Positions 48,020-56,599 of a DNA stretch of 64,000 nucleotides are shown here, one piece after another; the first letter of the stretch is position 1, and each line of letters opens with the position of its first letter. This DNA comes from Granulicella paludicola (GTDB lineage: Bacteria > Acidobacteriota > Terriglobia > Terriglobales > Acidobacteriaceae): assembly GCF_025685545.1 (NCBI RefSeq), contig NZ_JAGSYC010000026.1:558001-622000 (forward strand). The letters run 5' to 3'. Under the pieces are notes generated by a model. It was not told the DNA's origin. It saw only the letters and a program-made list of their open reading frames with translations, and made no database searches. Made by a program: the position numbers and the translations under genes.

Positions 48020-48445
48020 TCAGGCGGGATGGATAGGGCCGCCCCCGGTGGTGCGTGGCTCTTGGTAGGTGAGATCGGCGTGGTGAGGGCTGGGATGGTT
48101 GACTTTGGAGGCGCGGCCTTCGGTCCTCATGCGGCGGTCGGCCTCGCTCCAGCTAGGCAACGCCTCTTCTTCCTGCGTCCAGTGGGCGACGGAGGCCTCG
48201 TCGCACCAGTGCATCAGGTGCGACATGGCCTGCTTGTGCGAGCCAGTCGTCATGTAGCTGCGCATGGCCTCCTGCGAGTCCCAGCCGGTGAGCGTCCAGA
48301 AGGTGAGGCTGCGGTCCGGCAGTAATGCGCCGATGCGGAAGCCTGGAGCTCGCTTCACCTGGCTGATGGAGCGCAGGGTATGAATGCCGAAGAGAGGCAT
48401 GAAGCGGAGGGAACGGATTCTCAAGCGCGTAAGACTGACGAACAT
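48020..48445 (-). CDS. DUF3291/monooxygenase-like ferredoxin-fold protein
   Basis: A 141-residue protein. MFVSLTRLRIRSLRFMPLF, then VKRAPGFRIGALLPDRSLTFWTLTGWDSQEAMRSYMTTGSHKQAM (split), fits a dimeric alpha/beta-barrel fold related to DUF3291 and antibiotic-biosynthesis-monooxygenase-like proteins. The C-terminal 45 residues are polar. GAGG precedes the ATG. A substrate cannot be named. Confidence 0.6.
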   Translation of the reverse strand: MFVSLTRLRIRSLRFMPLFGIHTLRSISQVKRAPGFRIGALLPDRSLTFWTLTGWDSQEAMRSYMTTGSHKQAMSHLMHWCDEASVAHWTQEEEALPSWSEADRRMRTEGRASKVNHPSPHHADLTYQEPRTTGGGPIHPA

Positions 48446-48514
48446 AGAAGCCTCGATGGAGAGATTCTAGTGCGAGTTTCATACGCCTTGAAGAGTTTTG
48501 CTGGTATCGGCAAA

Positions 48515-48550
48515 CAGCAGGTCCTTCGCTGCGCTCAGGATGACAATTTC
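48515..48550 (+). repeat. Dispersed repeat A, copy 6 (best consensus copy)
   Basis: CAGCAGGTCCTTCGCTGCGC, then TCAGGATGACAATTT. It lies in the divergent gap upstream of the lysozyme-like gene. Confidence 0.8.
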
Positions 48551-48653
48551 GGCGATTAGTTATTCATGAAACTCGCTCCAGGGTGCGGCTTGATTCATCA
48601 GGTTGGTCAGACTGCCCCTCTGTATGAGCCAATACTTTCTGCGACTGGCTTTG

Positions 48654-48681
48654 TTGACACCCGCAAACCACGCTGTACTCT
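48654..48681 (+). promoter_or_regulatory. Sigma-70-type promoter upstream of the lysozyme-like gene
   Basis: TTGACA (48654-48659), 16 bp, TACTCT (48676-48681). A start near 48688 gives a leader of about 60 bases with GGAGAG before ATG 48748. Confidence 0.5.
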
Positions 48682-48747
48682 TGTTTTGCAAAGAACAATA
48701 CAGAAGTGAATCGGGCCCCTTCAGAAATTAGCCTTTGGAGAGCAGCC

Positions 48748-49596
48748 ATGCAGATTCTTGTCCCTTCGCCGACCGTCGCGTGGACCCCCGACGCCACGGT
48801 GCCTTCCATCCCTCTTTCGACCGATGCCAGCGGGCCGCACACCTGGACGTGGAAGCTGACGTGGGCCACCTTTTCGGCAAACGGGACAGCGCAGACCGAT
48901 GACAACAACTGGGACGCAGCGGAGGCAGCCTGCCAGGGCGGCGGTACGCTGGCCGTGACTGCGGCCGCCGGAGGGGACAGCGCTTCCGCCAGCCTCAGCA
49001 TTACGGGAACGAATCCGCAGCCGGCGCAGTTGCAGGCTTATCTGATGACGTTGCCGAATGTGACGCCAGCGATTGCCGGTGTGCTGGCGAAGATCTTCGC
49101 TGCGGAGTCAGGGGCAGCCAACTTTCATAGCAACGGCCAGCCGATTGTCTCGTTCGACAAGGGCTATGGGCTCTGCCAACTTACGACGCCGGTGCCGAAC
49201 TTTCTGCAGGTGTGGAACTGGCAGCAGAATGTTCTGGGCGGGCTGGCGCTGTTCCAGGCCAAGCTCAATGCTGCAGCGGTGTACCTTGGACAGGGCGGAC
49301 GCAGCTATACGCCTGACCAGCAGTTGCGCGATGCGGTGTGTCAGTGGAACGGCGGGCATTACTATGTGCTGGTGAACGATGCCTGGGTGCGCGATCCGAA
49401 GGTGGTTTGTGATCCGCAGGCAGGTAATATCGGTTGGGATATGACAGACCCGCGTAATACGGGGCAGACCGTCGCTGCGCTGCACGCTCGGGACGCGGCG
49501 TCGTATCGGAACCCGCCGTCACCCACGATCAAGCCGCGCCCTGTGCCGTGGAGGTATTTTGGTATCTGCTATGCGGACCATCTGCTGGGTGAATAG
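48748..49596 (+). CDS. Lysozyme/transglycosylase-like protein without a signal peptide
   Basis: A 282-residue protein from ATG 48748 (GGAGAG upstream). Residues about 1-90 are beta-rich, Ig-like (TWTWKLTWATFSANGTAQ, SASASLSITG). Residues about 95-210 contain IAGVLAKIFAAESGAANF and DKGYGLCQLTTPVP. This resembles the catalytic Glu in 'xxESG' followed by 'G.GL.Q(I/L)' of lytic transglycosylases. The absence of an export signal suggests release by another route, or a cytoplasmic or phage-like role. The function is inferred from motif spacing only. It overlaps the next gene by 23 bp. Confidence 0.6.
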   Translation: MQILVPSPTVAWTPDATVPSIPLSTDASGPHTWTWKLTWATFSANGTAQTDDNNWDAAEAACQGGGTLAVTAAAGGDSASASLSITGTNPQPAQLQAYLMTLPNVTPAIAGVLAKIFAAESGAANFHSNGQPIVSFDKGYGLCQLTTPVPNFLQVWNWQQNVLGGLALFQAKLNAAAVYLGQGGRSYTPDQQLRDAVCQWNGGHYYVLVNDAWVRDPKVVCDPQAGNIGWDMTDPRNTGQTVAALHARDAASYRNPPSPTIKPRPVPWRYFGICYADHLLGE

Positions 49597-50107
49597 ATTT
49601 GTTGCTGTCGTGCTGGGAGTGGCTACCCTTACTGTGCCAACGGCACTGAGAGCTCAGCAGCGCCTCGCTATCGCCCCAGGTCGCAGCCTTCGCTGTCCGT
49701 CCCGCTCGGAGCACTGTGTTCTGCGCGATAAGGGGCGGCTGCGGGTGGTGACGCTGGCTCGCGATGCAGCGGTGCTGCCGCACGATACAGCCACGTTGAA
49801 GCTGGTGGTGGCTCTGCCTGCGGCGGCGATTTTGATTGACTCGTACTCGTCCGCGCCGGGGGGTGCGATGGAGTGCCAGGCGGGGACGGAGAGCTTTTTA
49901 CGGGTGCTGTCGTTCGCGCGGACAGGGCCGGTGGTTACGTATTCTGTGAAGCTGGAGAGCTGCGTACAGAATGTCGAACTCGCGCTGGATGGGGTGAAGT
50001 GGGATGCGAGTGTGCATCAACTTGGGATTCACTGGCTGGCTACGCCTGCAGGGCAGAAATCGCCGGATGTAACGCTTACGCTGGATGATGCCGGACACGT
50101 GCGGTAG
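49574..50107 (+). CDS. Secreted protein of unknown function, 177 aa
   Basis: ATG 49574 lies inside the end of the lysozyme-like gene and opens a signal peptide (VNRFVAVVLGVATLTVPTAL ... AQQ). The mature part is beta-rich with four Cys (RCPSRSEHC; MECQAG; ESCVQN), which could form two disulfides. The 23-bp overlap implies it is co-expressed with the lysozyme-like protein; an immunity or inhibitor role can be imagined but nothing supports it directly. Confidence 0.65.
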   Translation, partial: RTICWVNRFVAVVLGVATLTVPTALRAQQRLAIAPGRSLRCPSRSEHCVLRDKGRLRVVTLARDAAVLPHDTATLKLVVALPAAAILIDSYSSAPGGAMECQAGTESFLRVLSFARTGPVVTYSVKLESCVQNVELALDGVKWDASVHQLGIHWLATPAGQKSPDVTLTLDDAGHVR

Positions 50108-50124
50108 CGGAATGCACTATCCTT

Positions 50125-52164
50125 ATGGACGTGAGTACACAGATTAAAGTCCAGCTCCCTGACGGCTCCGAGCGCGAAGTTCCACGTGGAACAACGCCGC
50201 TCGATATCGCCAATGCTATTTCGCCACGTCTTGCTGCCGCCGTTGTCGTCGCGCGCATCAAGCCGCTGATGCCTGTCGCTGCCAGCGCAGGCGAAGCAGC
50301 GCTGGAGGCTTCCGAAGAAGCGATGTATGCGGCGACGCCGTCGAGTGAGGCGCGCATCGTCGACCTGACCCAGCCACTGACCGAGGATGTGTCGCTTGAG
50401 CTGCTGAAGGAGAATGATCCGGCGGCGCTGCGCGTGGTGCGCCACTCGGCTGCGCATGTGATGGCTACGGCGATCCTGGAGCTGTTCCCTGAGACGAAGC
50501 TCGGCCACGGCCCGGCTACGGACAACGGCTTCTTCTATGACGTGTATCGCGAGGTGCCGTTCACCGAGGCTGACCTCGCTGCGATTGAAGCGCGCATGGC
50601 GGAGGTGGTTGCGCGCGATGAGAAGTTCGTGCGCGTGGAAGAGTCTCGCGAGAAGGGCCTTACGGATTACTCAGCTCAGGGCGAGTTCATGAAGGTCCAC
50701 TTCATCGAGCGGTTCACGAAGCTTGGCGATGAGATTTCGCTGTATAAGAACGGCGGGTTCACAGACTTCTGCCGCGGGCCGCATGTGCCATCGACGGCGC
50801 GGGTGAAGGCGTTCAAGATCATGTCGATCGCGGGTGCATACTGGCTCGGCGATGAGAAGAACCAGCAGCTGCAGCGCATCTATGGCACGGCGTTCTTCAA
50901 CCCCAAGGACCTTGAAGCGCACTTCAAACATCTGGAAGAGATCAAGGCGCGCGACCATCGCGTGCTGGGCAAGCAGCTCGATCTGTTCAGCATTCAGGAG
51001 GTTGCGGGTGCGGGGTTGATCTTCTGGCATCCGAAGGGCGGCCTGATCCGCAAGACGATGGAAGACTGGATGCGCGACGAGTGCATTCGCCGCGGGTATC
51101 ACCTGGTCTATACACCGCACATCATGCGTCGCGAGCTTTGGAAGATCTCGGGACATGAGGGCTACTACTCGGAGAACATGTACCCGGCGATGACGCTGGA
51201 CGATGCCGAGTACCGGCTGAAGCCGATGAACTGCCCCGGCCATATTCTGATCTACAAGTCGTCGCCGCGCAGCTATCGCGACCTGCCGCAGCGTTATGCG
51301 GAGCTGGGCAATGTGTATCGCTATGAGCGCAGCGGCACGATGCATGGACTGCTGCGCGTGCGTGGCTTTACGCAGGACGATGCGCACATCTTCTGCACTC
51401 CCTCGCAGATCGAAGACGAGGTCGTGGCGTGCATCGAGTTTGCAGAGAGCGTGCTGCACACCTTTGGCTTCCAGTCGTTCAAGGTGGAGCTGTCGACGTG
51501 GGACCCGTCGAAGCCGGCGGATTACACGGGCTCGCCAGAGAACTGGGTGACGGCGGTGAACTCGCTGAAGACCGCGCTGAACCGCAAGAATATTCCTTTC
51601 ACCGAAATCCCCGGCGAGGCTGCGTTCTACGGGCCGAAGATCGATGTAAAGCTGGTCGATGTGCTGGGGCGTTTGTGGCAGTTGAGCACGGTGCAGTTCG
51701 ACTTCAACCTGCCTGCTCGATTTGAGTTGGAGTACATTGGCGAGGACGGTGCCCCGCACCAGCCGGTGATGGTACATCGCGCACTGTTCGGTTCGGTGGA
51801 GCGGTTCTTCGGCGTGCTGATCGAGCACTATGCGGGCGCGTTCCCGCTGTGGCTGGCGCCGGTGCAGGTGGGCTTGGTGCCCATCAGTGAAAAGCATCTG
51901 GAGTATGCAACGGGTGTGAAGGCGAGGCTGGAGGCGGCAGGGCTGCGCGTGGAGCTCGACCAGAGCAACCAGAAGATGAATGCAAAGATCCGCGACTTCG
52001 GGTTGCAGAAGCTGCCGTTTATCTTGATTCTCGGCGACAAGGAAGCGGCGACGGACAGTGTGAGCGTCCGGGTGCGCGCGAAGGGCGATGAAGGCTCGGT
52101 GACGGTGGAGACGTTTATCGAGCGCGCGAAGAAGCTCAGCGCGGAACATGCGATGGAGCTGTAG
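50125..52164 (+). CDS. thrS: Threonyl-tRNA synthetase
   Basis: A 679-residue class II synthetase. An N-terminal TGS domain (IKVQLPDGSEREVPRGTTPLDIA) is followed by the editing domain with HSAAHVMATAILELFP and GPATDNGFFYDV. The catalytic core follows, with LKPMNCPGHILIYKS (zinc Cys), RYERSGTMHGLLRVRGFTQDD (motif 2 split) and HRALFGSVERFFGVLIEHYAG (motif 3), and then an anticodon domain. The codons for EVPRGTT at the start also form a 15/16 parS-like site. The stop shares bases with the next gene's GTG start. Confidence 0.97.
   Translation: MDVSTQIKVQLPDGSEREVPRGTTPLDIANAISPRLAAAVVVARIKPLMPVAASAGEAALEASEEAMYAATPSSEARIVDLTQPLTEDVSLELLKENDPAALRVVRHSAAHVMATAILELFPETKLGHGPATDNGFFYDVYREVPFTEADLAAIEARMAEVVARDEKFVRVEESREKGLTDYSAQGEFMKVHFIERFTKLGDEISLYKNGGFTDFCRGPHVPSTARVKAFKIMSIAGAYWLGDEKNQQLQRIYGTAFFNPKDLEAHFKHLEEIKARDHRVLGKQLDLFSIQEVAGAGLIFWHPKGGLIRKTMEDWMRDECIRRGYHLVYTPHIMRRELWKISGHEGYYSENMYPAMTLDDAEYRLKPMNCPGHILIYKSSPRSYRDLPQRYAELGNVYRYERSGTMHGLLRVRGFTQDDAHIFCTPSQIEDEVVACIEFAESVLHTFGFQSFKVELSTWDPSKPADYTGSPENWVTAVNSLKTALNRKNIPFTEIPGEAAFYGPKIDVKLVDVLGRLWQLSTVQFDFNLPARFELEYIGEDGAPHQPVMVHRALFGSVERFFGVLIEHYAGAFPLWLAPVQVGLVPISEKHLEYATGVKARLEAAGLRVELDQSNQKMNAKIRDFGLQKLPFILILGDKEAATDSVSVRVRAKGDEGSVTVETFIERAKKLSAEHAMEL
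50178..50193. promoter_or_regulatory. parS: parS-like site 5 inside thrS
   Basis: AGTTCCACGTGGAACA differs from the four perfect sites only at the first base. It is about 20 kb from the parAB cluster and about 6.5 kb from dnaA. The 14-bp core GTTCCACGTGGAAC is intact, so ParB binding is likely. Confidence 0.7.
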
Positions 52165-52676
52165 TGCAGACCATACAACTTGAGACAAAGATCGCAGCGC
52201 CTCCAGAGCGCTGCTTTCTTTTGTCCCTCAATATTGATCTCCATAAAGAGAGCACATCGCAGACAAGTGAGCGGGCGATCGCCGGTGTCACGAGCGGCCT
52301 TATTGGAGCCAACGAAACGGTGACATGGTGCGGTCGACACCTCGGTCTTATGCTTACGCACGAAACGTTGATCTCGGTGTATGAACGACCGCATCATTTT
52401 CAAGACATTATGCTGCGCGGGATGTTCAAGTGCTTCGCGCATGACCACTACTTCGAGGCGACAGACGGCGGCACTTTGATGCGCGATGTACTGCGCTTTG
52501 CCGCGCCACTTGGCCCTTTAGGCTGGCTAGCGGAAACGCTTGTACTGAGGCGCTATCTCACTGGATTTCTTATGGAGCGCAACACTCTCATCAAGCAGGT
52601 CGCCGAAGACTCATCTCACCTCTGGGTACGGTACACCGAACCTTCCTACTCCGCGCATCCAAGCATGGATGAGTAA
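52164..52676 (+). CDS. SRPBCC-fold protein (first of two paralogues)
   Basis: A 170-residue protein starting at a GTG that overlaps the thrS stop (TAGTG). IQLETKIAAPPERCFLLSLNIDLHK is the first strand and helix of a START/SRPBCC fold. HFQDIMLRGMFKCFAHDHYFEATDGGTLMRDVLRFAAPLGPLG (split) is the family's 'F.....F.HDH.Fe....gT.m.D...f..PlG.lG' pattern. The fold binds hydrophobic ligands in a deep cavity. It is similar to the protein at 54423-54968. Confidence 0.75.
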   Translation: MQTIQLETKIAAPPERCFLLSLNIDLHKESTSQTSERAIAGVTSGLIGANETVTWCGRHLGLMLTHETLISVYERPHHFQDIMLRGMFKCFAHDHYFEATDGGTLMRDVLRFAAPLGPLGWLAETLVLRRYLTGFLMERNTLIKQVAEDSSHLWVRYTEPSYSAHPSMDE

Positions 52677-53193
52677 ACTCGCTGTTCCCGTCACCGAAAA
52701 AGACCACATCGCAGGCTCTGCTACCGCACTCGTCACCCTTGTCGAGTATGGCGATTATCAATGTCCCTCGTGTGGGGATGTCTTCCCTCTCGTGCAGAAG
52801 CTGCAGAAGCACTTTGGCGACAAGCTGCGGTTTGTGTTCCGCAACTTCCCTCTACCGATGCATCCGTATGCGGAGCATGCTGCTGAGGCTGCTGAATTTG
52901 CTGCAGCGCATGACAAGTTCTGGCCGATGCACGACCTTCTTTACAGGCACCAGGCGAACCTGTCGGATGAACATCTGCTCAAGCTCGTCGCGCAGCTTGG
53001 GCTGCCCAGCTATGAGCTGACAAAGTCGCTTGCTGCGGGCACGTACAAACCCCGTGTGCAGGCTGATCTTGAGAGCGGCGAGAGATCAGGGGTGACCGGC
53101 ACGCCGATGTTTTACATCAACGGCAAGCTGTATGAAGAGGACTACGACTTCAATACGCTGGTTGAGGCGATCACGGCGGCGGGCAACGACTAA
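52669..53193 (+). CDS. DsbA-like thioredoxin-fold protein (cytoplasmic)
   Basis: A 174-residue protein overlapping the SRPBCC gene by eight bases. LVEYGDYQCPSCGDVFPLVQKL carries the CPSC active site, KLRFVFRNFPLPMHPYAEHAAEAA is the typical DsbA insert, and SGVTGTPMFYINGKLY has the cis-Pro. There is no signal peptide, so it probably acts in the cytoplasm as a thiol oxidoreductase or disulfide reductase, as in related DSBA-like thioredoxin-domain proteins. Confidence 0.88.
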   Translation: MSKLAVPVTEKDHIAGSATALVTLVEYGDYQCPSCGDVFPLVQKLQKHFGDKLRFVFRNFPLPMHPYAEHAAEAAEFAAAHDKFWPMHDLLYRHQANLSDEHLLKLVAQLGLPSYELTKSLAAGTYKPRVQADLESGERSGVTGTPMFYINGKLYEEDYDFNTLVEAITAAGND

Positions 53194-53205
53194 GACTTAC
53201 GGATA

Positions 53206-53234
53206 GCGGGAGCAGGGTATGAGCCCGCTCCCGC
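53206..53234. terminator. Bidirectional terminator between convergent genes
   Basis: An 8-bp stem (53206-53213 with 53227-53234) is extended inside by three further G-C pairs past one bulged A. It sits between the DsbA-like gene and the oxidoreductase ending at 53240. Confidence 0.65.
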
Positions 53235-53239
53235 CGTTG

Positions 53240-54352
53240 TTACTTGCCCAATGGCGTGACCGTTACCGTACGTCCGGTCTGAGCACTGCGTTTGGCGGCG
53301 TCGAGGATCTGCATCACGACCATGTTGGTGTCGAGGGCGGTGAGGTCGCCTTCGGGTTTCACCTGGCCGCGCATGACGCCAACAAGGTAGCCCAGGGCAG
53401 TGGCTTCGTCCGCGGGTAGTTCGGGCGCGGTGGTGGAGCTTTCCTTGCCGTCGACGGTGAGCCAGTTAATGCCTGTGGACTTAACTGTAATGGCCTGCTC
53501 CTTGGTGCCATAGACCTCGAGGTTTTTCACGCCAGTCGTCCAGTTCCAGGAAGGCAGAAGGATGGCCTGTGCCCCCTTGTATTTCAGGATGATGGTGGCA
53601 TCGTCGTCGACGCGAGGATACTTGTCGGGTTGATCGGTCTGCGCAATGGCCGTAACGCTTTCAGGGACCTGGCCGTGCATCATGACGGTCATCAGGTCGG
53701 CGCCGTAGCAGCCGAAGTCGAACATGGCGCCGGCACCGTTGCCTTCAGGAGTGATAAGCCACTTCATGAACTCGGGCGTGACGCCTATGTCCTTGGGACC
53801 CTGGTGACCGTCGCGGACGATGACCTTGCGGACGGTGCCGAGCTTGCCTGCGGCGACATCCTGCAGCACCTCCGAGTTGCTGGCGTACCAGGTGGTTTCG
53901 TAGTTCACCAACAGTTGCGTGTGGTTCTTATGAGCGGCGGCGCGCATGGCGATGGCGTCGGCGAGCGTGGTGGCGAGAGGCTTTTCGACCATGGCGCTGA
54001 CGCCGTGAGCAGCGGCCTGCTCCACGACGGCGCGGTGGCGCGCAATGGAGGTGTAGACCAGGACGGCGTCGGGCTTGCCCTTGGCAAACATCTCGTCCAT
54101 GGTGTCGACGAAGAGCGCGGGATCGAGGTGATAGCGTTTGGCGTACCTGCCGCGCAGTTCCTTATCGGCCTCGACGACGGCGATCAGCTTTACATCGGGA
54201 TGAGTGGCGATGGCGTCGAAGACGCCATAGGCATGACCATGCTCCAGGCCTACCACTGCTACCGTTACGGGCTTTTGTGCCCACGCCAGGGCAGTGCCCA
54301 ACACCATACACAGGCCCGCAAGCCGCATCACGCTTAAGATCATCCGTCGCAT
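53240..54352 (-). CDS. Exported Gfo/Idh/MocA-family oxidoreductase
   Basis: A 370-residue protein from ATG 54352, with AAGGAG six bases upstream; a further ATG at 54373 is ignored. It has a signal peptide (MILSVMRLAGLCMVLGTALAWA). The Rossmann part is VTVAVVGLEHGHAYGVFDAI, then DAVLVYTSIARHRAVVEQAAAHGVSAMVEKPLATT (split), with the conserved EKPLA lysine motif. The C-terminal sugar-binding sandwich contains GAGAMFDFGCYGADLM. An exported NAD(P)-dependent sugar oxidoreductase is unusual but common in Acidobacteria and Bacteroidetes. The substrate is unknown. Confidence 0.88.
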   Translation of the reverse strand: MRRMILSVMRLAGLCMVLGTALAWAQKPVTVAVVGLEHGHAYGVFDAIATHPDVKLIAVVEADKELRGRYAKRYHLDPALFVDTMDEMFAKGKPDAVLVYTSIARHRAVVEQAAAHGVSAMVEKPLATTLADAIAMRAAAHKNHTQLLVNYETTWYASNSEVLQDVAAGKLGTVRKVIVRDGHQGPKDIGVTPEFMKWLITPEGNGAGAMFDFGCYGADLMTVMMHGQVPESVTAIAQTDQPDKYPRVDDDATIILKYKGAQAILLPSWNWTTGVKNLEVYGTKEQAITVKSTGINWLTVDGKESSTTAPELPADEATALGYLVGVMRGQVKPEGDLTALDTNMVVMQILDAAKRSAQTGRTVTVTPLGK

Positions 54353-54422
54353 CAAAGTCTCCTTCATCTTCATTCACTACGCCAATCAACAACCGTCGCT
54401 GACGTGTCATCGTATACAGAGA

Positions 54423-54968
54423 ATGAGCACGCCGTACACCGTTCGCGAGTCCGCCACCGTCAACGCTCCACTAGAGCGCGTCTTCTATCTTTCCACGCGA
54501 GTCGATCTGGTTCGCGAGACTTTGGGGATGGATCTTGTTGCCGATCCCGCCCCCGGGTATATCTCCTCCGGTCACATCGTTGCGAACAGCCGTGTGCACT
54601 GGCATGGCTGGAAGTTCGGCTTGCCAACGCATCATCACACCTTGATCACGGGCTACCAGGCACCCTTTAAAGATATGGACGGCTCGACGAGCGCCTGGTT
54701 TCAGGACTCGCAGGCGAAGGGCCGCTTCGCGACCTTCCGCCATGATCATCACTTCAAGCAATCGGCCGATCCGCTTACGCAACGTCCCATCACTCACCTT
54801 TTCGATGAAGTGAACTTCACGTTGCCTTTTGGTCCCCTGGGGCAGCTTGCCACCAGACTTCTGCTTGCGCCACACGTCCGAAAGCTCTGCCGTCAGCGGT
54901 TTGCTCGTCTGAAGCAACTTGCCGAATCGGACGGTTGGCGCGAGTTTGTTGACCCGGCGTTACTCTAA
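54423..54968 (+). CDS. SRPBCC-fold protein (second paralogue)
   Basis: A 181-residue protein from ATG 54423. TVRESATVNAPLERVFYLSTRVDLVRETLG is the N-terminal strand and helix. AKGRFATFRHDHHFKQ and HLFDEVNFTLPFGPLGQLATRLL repeat the pattern of the protein at 52164-52676. The longer frame overlaps the divergent oxidoreductase and is rejected. Ligand unknown. Its stop overlaps the stop of the convergent Lys/Ala-rich gene by four bases. Confidence 0.78.
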   Translation: MSTPYTVRESATVNAPLERVFYLSTRVDLVRETLGMDLVADPAPGYISSGHIVANSRVHWHGWKFGLPTHHHTLITGYQAPFKDMDGSTSAWFQDSQAKGRFATFRHDHHFKQSADPLTQRPITHLFDEVNFTLPFGPLGQLATRLLLAPHVRKLCRQRFARLKQLAESDGWREFVDPALL

Positions 54969-55543
54969 CCCTTGAGCTTCTTCTTACTCTTCTTGCCGTC
55001 TTCGAGTTGTGGAGCACTGGATTCGGTAACGTGCGAGATTGCCTCGGCTGCGCGGACCAGCTCTAACGCTTTACGATAGGCACCCTTCGTGTAGGCCGAC
55101 TCGGCGGCAGCCAGGGTTTTTTCGTAGATCGCGGTAAGTTCCTTGCCGGGCTTCTCGTCATGCTCGTCCCAATGATCGGCAGCTTTTTCAAGCAGACGCT
55201 CGTATTGAGCGACGATGGCATCCTGTAGAGCGTCGCCTACGGTTTCAGCCGTGTTGGCCGCGAGAGCGCCAAAGGCGAGATGCTCACAACCACGCAGCAG
55301 ATCGGCAGAACTCTTCGTATCGCCGGAGAGAAGGCTTACGCGGGCCATCTCCGAAAGTGTATGCACCTCCGCCAGCACCTGCTTCGGCAGGCCGGGTTCG
55401 AGCGCGTCGAGGCGACCAAGGTGCTCGTAGGCACGACGGAGGTCCTTCTCCACGTCATGATGATCGTGCTTGTGACCCGCCTTTTTCGCTGCTTTCTTCG
55501 CTGCCTTCTTTGCCGCGTGCTTAATGCCCTTTTTCGGTGCCAT
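54965..55543 (-). CDS. Lys/Ala-rich helical protein, 192 aa, unknown function
   Basis: From ATG 55543 (AGAGGAG upstream). The first 25 residues, MAPKKGIKHAAKKAAKKAAK then KAGHKHDHHD, are a histone-H1-like basic tail followed by a His-rich metal-binding-like stretch. Residues about 30-180 are helical with TPR-like or four-helix features (LRRAYEHLGRLDALEPGLPKQVLAEVHTL; ESAYTKGAYRKALELVRAAEAI). The C-terminus is again basic (KKSKKKLKG). The tails suggest binding to nucleic acid or another polyanion. No family is recognised. Confidence 0.65.
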   Translation of the reverse strand: MAPKKGIKHAAKKAAKKAAKKAGHKHDHHDVEKDLRRAYEHLGRLDALEPGLPKQVLAEVHTLSEMARVSLLSGDTKSSADLLRGCEHLAFGALAANTAETVGDALQDAIVAQYERLLEKAADHWDEHDEKPGKELTAIYEKTLAAAESAYTKGAYRKALELVRAAEAISHVTESSAPQLEDGKKSKKKLKG

Positions 55544-55632
55544 GCGCTCTCCTCTTTCGTAGAACTTCAACCCAGTCTGATGCCAAAATGCTACTCCTCG
55601 CCCGCCTGCATCTCACTACACCGAGGTGAATC

Positions 55633-56556
55633 ATGAAGGCAGTCGTTCTGCATGAGTACGGAAGCACTGGAAAGCTGAAGTACGAAGACTTTCCTGACCC
55701 GAAACCGGGGCCAGGGGAGGTGCTTGTCGAAGTGATGGCGATCAGCATCAACCCGATTGATTGGAAGATGCGATCTGGCGAGGCTAAGGAACGTTTCCCG
55801 CTGACGCTGCCTGCGATCCTGGGACGTGACCTGGCTGGATCCATCAAGGAACTGGGCGAAGGTGTGAAGGATTTCAAGGTTGGCGAGGCGGTGTTTGCAC
55901 TGGCCTGGGCCACCTATGCCCAACTTTGTATCGTGAAGGCTTCCGACCTAGCGCGAATCCCGGCTCCGAAGGGAGACCACGTGCTTGGAATGACGACAGC
56001 GGCGACGCTCCCGCTGGTTGCGGTTACAGGCGATCAGCTGATTCATATTGGGGCGCGCGCGGAAAAGGGACAAACGATTCTGCTGACGGGCGCGCTGGGC
56101 AGCGTCGGACGTGTGGCACTGTACTGCGCGCTTGAGATGGGTGTGAAGGTCATCGCGGGCGTGCGCAAGAAGCAGATCGACGAGGCGCTAAAGCTGGGAG
56201 CGACCGCAGCGATCGATCTTGGGGATGAAGATGTGCTGGCGAGCCTGGGCTTTGTCGATGCGGTGGGCGACACCATCGGTGGAGCACTGGGCAATACGCT
56301 GCTTGCGAAGGTAAAGCCGGGTGGAAACTTTGGCTCGGTCGTTGGGCCGCCGAAAGATGCAGCGCTGCACCCCCTGGTGCAGGTGAATGCATTTATGGCG
56401 CATCCCGATGCAGCCACGATTACGCACTATGGCGAGGCTGTTCGTGATGGCAAGCTGGTGATTCCGGTGGACAGGATCATTCCTTTGAGGGATGCCGGTG
56501 AAGGACAGGCAGCGGCTGAAAAGGGCGGTATCGGCAAGGTCGTGCTGACGACGTAG
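55633..56556 (+). CDS. Zinc-less medium-chain NADP-dependent oxidoreductase (quinone-reductase type)
   Basis: A 307-residue MDR protein: MKAVVLHEYGSTGKLKYEDF, then AISINPIDWKMRSG and LPAILGRDLAGSIKELGEGV typical of zinc-independent quinone oxidoreductases. The cofactor loop is in ILLTGALGSVGRVALYCALEMG. Missing zinc-ligand cysteines support the zinc-less class. It would reduce quinones or enals with NADPH. GAGG precedes the ATG. A bidirectional terminator separates it from dnaA. Confidence 0.9.
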   Translation: MKAVVLHEYGSTGKLKYEDFPDPKPGPGEVLVEVMAISINPIDWKMRSGEAKERFPLTLPAILGRDLAGSIKELGEGVKDFKVGEAVFALAWATYAQLCIVKASDLARIPAPKGDHVLGMTTAATLPLVAVTGDQLIHIGARAEKGQTILLTGALGSVGRVALYCALEMGVKVIAGVRKKQIDEALKLGATAAIDLGDEDVLASLGFVDAVGDTIGGALGNTLLAKVKPGGNFGSVVGPPKDAALHPLVQVNAFMAHPDAATITHYGEAVRDGKLVIPVDRIIPLRDAGEGQAAAEKGGIGKVVLTT

Positions 56557-56599
56557 ATCAGGGCTGGCAGTCGACGGAAGCCAGTACACGTTAGAAACC

